From assembly GCA_963969495.1 (NCBI GenBank), contig OZ018333.1, forward strand, positions 18,321,937 to 18,385,936: a stretch of DNA of 64,000 nt, written 5' to 3'. Below are positions 62,001 through 64,000 of the stretch, piece after piece (position 1 is the stretch's first letter; each line of letters begins with the position of its first letter). Origin of the DNA: Ceratothoa steindachneri (taxonomy: Eukaryota; Arthropoda; Malacostraca; Isopoda; Cymothoidae). The notes beneath the pieces are model-generated. The model was not told the DNA's origin. It saw only the letters and a program-made list of their open reading frames with translations, and made no database searches. Both the position numbers and the translations under genes were made by a program.

Positions 62001-63713
62001 TGTTATATTTTGGACACTTCACACATGGCTCTTCAGTTGCTATATTAGAATGGGATGAGGTGATTGTTGTAAGTCACAAGACCAAATAATATGTAAAGTC
62101 TTTCAGGATAATATTCAGGCCTTAGAAATATATAAGGCTCAGAGTATAATCCCTTGAGTTATAACACCATTAGTACAGTTTTTACTACTAAAAATGCGGC
62201 CTAGGTCTTCTGAAGTTTCATTAACAAACAAATGGACAATATTCATTTTAAGACATTAATGATTTTTAAATTTTCAAAGATATAAATCTTTTTAATTCTT
62301 CAATAATATTCAGTGATATCATTTTTACCTTCTGTAACTTAATAACGTAGTTATTCATTTTGTAAAGATATGTTATTTTGTTGAATTTAAATCTTTCTGT
62401 ACCCTTAGCCGTATTTCCTTCAATTTTTTGCCTGACTAGTTAGCCAATAGCATGTTATGTTATATCTGTAGACGGTCTGTGTCTGTGTCTTTTGACTGAT
62501 TTTCCAATACGATGCTTTGTTATATTTTGGACACTTCACACATGGCTCTTCAGTTGCTATATTAGAATGGGATGAGGTGATTGTTGTAAGTCACAAGACC
62601 AAATAATATGTAAAGTCTTTCAGGATAATATTCAGGCCTTAGAAATATATAAGGCTCAGAGTATAATCCCTTGAGTTATAACACCATTAGTACAGTTTTT
62701 ACTACTAAAAATGCGGCCTAGGTCTTCTGAAGTTTCATTAACAAACAAATGGACAATATTCATTTTAAGACATTAATGATTTTTAAATTTTCAAAGATAT
62801 AAATCTTTTTAATTCTTCAATAATATTCAGTGATATCATTTTTACCTTCTGTAACTTAATAACGTAGTTATTCATTTTGTAAAGATATGTTATTTTGTTG
62901 AATTTAAATCTTTCTGTACCCTTAGCCGTATTTCCTTCAATTTTTTGCCTGACTAGTTAGCCAATAGCATGTTATGTTATATCTGTAGACGGTCTGTGTC
63001 TGTGTCTTTTGACTGATTTTCCAATACGATGCTTTGTTATATTTTGGACACTTCACACATGGCTCTTCAGTTGCTATATTAGAATGGGATGAGGTGATTG
63101 TTGTAAGTCACAAGACCAAATAATATGTAAAGTCTTTCAGGATAATATTCAGGCCTTAGAAATATATAAGGCTCAGAGTATAATCCCTTGAGTTATAACA
63201 CCATTAGTACAGTTTTTACTACTAAAAATGCGGCCTAGGTCTTCTGAAGTTTCATTAACAAACAAATGGACAATATTCATTTTAAGACATTAATGATTTT
63301 TAAATTTTCAAAGATATAAATCTTTTTAATTCTTCAATAATATTCAGTGATATCATTTTTACCTTCTGTAACTTAATAACGTAGTTATTCATTTTGTAAA
63401 GATATGTTATTTTGTTGAATTTAAATCTTTCTGTACCCTTAGCCGTATTTCCTTCAATTTTTTGCCTGACTAGTTAGCCAATAGCATGTTATGTTATATC
63501 TGTAGACGGTCTGTGTCTGTGTCTTTTGACTGATTTTCCAATACGATGCTTTGTTATATTTTGGACACTTCACACATGGCTCTTCAGTTGCTATATTAGA
63601 ATGGGATGAGGTGATTGTTGTAAGTCACAAGACCAAATAATATGTAAAGTCTTTCAGGATAATATTCAGGCCTTAGAAATATATAAGGCTCAGAGTATAA
63701 TCCCTTGAGTTAT
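59061..63713 (+). repeat. Nine in-register copies of a 517-bp satellite unit
   Basis: Units start with AACACCATTAGTACAG at 59061, 59578, 60095, 60612, 61129, 61646, 62163, 62680 and 63197. The last ends at 63713 (CCCTTGAGTTAT), so the array is 9 x 517 = 4653 bp with no visible indel or substitution between units. The first 100 bp of the unit derive from the R-family repeat. Within the unit, two segments around ACTAGTTAGCCAATAGCATG and ACTGATTTTCCAATACGATG are diverged duplicates. No open frame of note. Confidence 0.97.
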
Positions 63714-64000
63714 TGAATTCCCTACTTGCTGTAGGAATTGCAAATTTAGGCAAGATTCTAAATTTTATTTTACTGTAATATAATTGCAAAGGATTTGAAA
63801 GGCAGTAAAACCACATGCAAATTTCAGTTAGTGCATTTAAGGGCACATGGCTTTCTAATGCCTGCATTTGACCAAGTGCTAGCCTCTAGTTTATAAACTT
63901 TTCTATACAAAACAATGTTTCAGCGAGAAGCAGAGGAAAATATCATTAAGGTATGGTTAGGTCTGGTTCTGATTCTTGATCTTTTAAATGAATTTGTAAA
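63714..64000. other. No gene seen
   Basis: Unique-looking AT-rich DNA to the window edge. A 64-codon minus-strand frame straddling the array border is not recognisable. Confidence 0.4.

Noticed and set aside
59061..63713. CRISPR array
   Set aside because: Whole 517-bp units are repeated with no variable spacers, and the context is eukaryotic.

Overview
This window is eukaryotic nuclear DNA. Coding sequence is split by introns with GT/AG borders, and the rest is packed with old and nested transposable elements and simple repeats. An invertebrate is likely. Short interstitial runs of the arthropod-type telomere motif (CCTAA/TTAGG), long AG/TC/TA microsatellites, mariner, piggyBac, hAT and CR1-like elements all fit an arthropod such as a crustacean or chelicerate, but the sequence alone does not settle the phylum.

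The one host gene I can support is a PRDM9-like histone methyltransferase on the + strand. Six exons join in a single open frame from 15562 to 22292: an SSXRD-like tail, the pre-SET zinc knuckle, a three-exon PR/SET domain, and a terminal exon with nine C2H2 fingers in near-identical 84-bp units. Two further exons (4750-4850 and 15007-15199) fit the same frame and extend the gene 5'; the first carries an acidic EEWTP motif found in vertebrate PRDM9 after the KRAB box. No KRAB exon was found, so the 5' end may lie outside the window. All three SET tyrosines regarded as essential in vertebrate PRDM9 are present. Finger variation sits mostly at DNA-contacting positions, and some neighbouring fingers are identical, the pattern of a fast-evolving recombination-hotspot specifier.

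Layout: 1-1993 is the 3' end of a Ty3/Gypsy-class LTR element (RNase H, polypurine tract, 1.3-kb LTR). 2000-4700 holds short repeats, a telomere-like patch and a 28-30 bp GC-rich minisatellite. 4750-22292 is the PRDM9-like gene; its introns contain decayed copies of a LINE (called LINE-B here), a mariner, SINE-like tRNA heads and tandem repeats. 23239-25946 holds two solo LTRs, each with a perfect 5-bp target duplication. 28600-33060 is a nearly full-length CR1-like LINE (LINE-C, minus strand) with esterase-type ORF1. 33870-42000 holds a piggyBac gene split by a foldback element, a pogo-type MITE, a 422-bp TIR element with a perfect 26-bp-arm palindrome at its centre, a Gypsy integrase scrap and a hAT transposase. 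43390-45200 is a decayed RT element ending in a restriction-endonuclease-like domain. 45240-55715 is LINE-B, split by a nearly intact CR1-like LINE (LINE-A, 48819-53386). 55716-59060 holds a mariner fragment and a non-autonomous piggyBac with TTAA duplications that carries twelve exact 46-bp repeats. 59061-63713 is nine in-register copies of a 517-bp satellite unit.

Names such as LINE-A, LINE-B, LINE-C, foldback family and R-family are local labels. Family boundaries given as approximate were read by eye.
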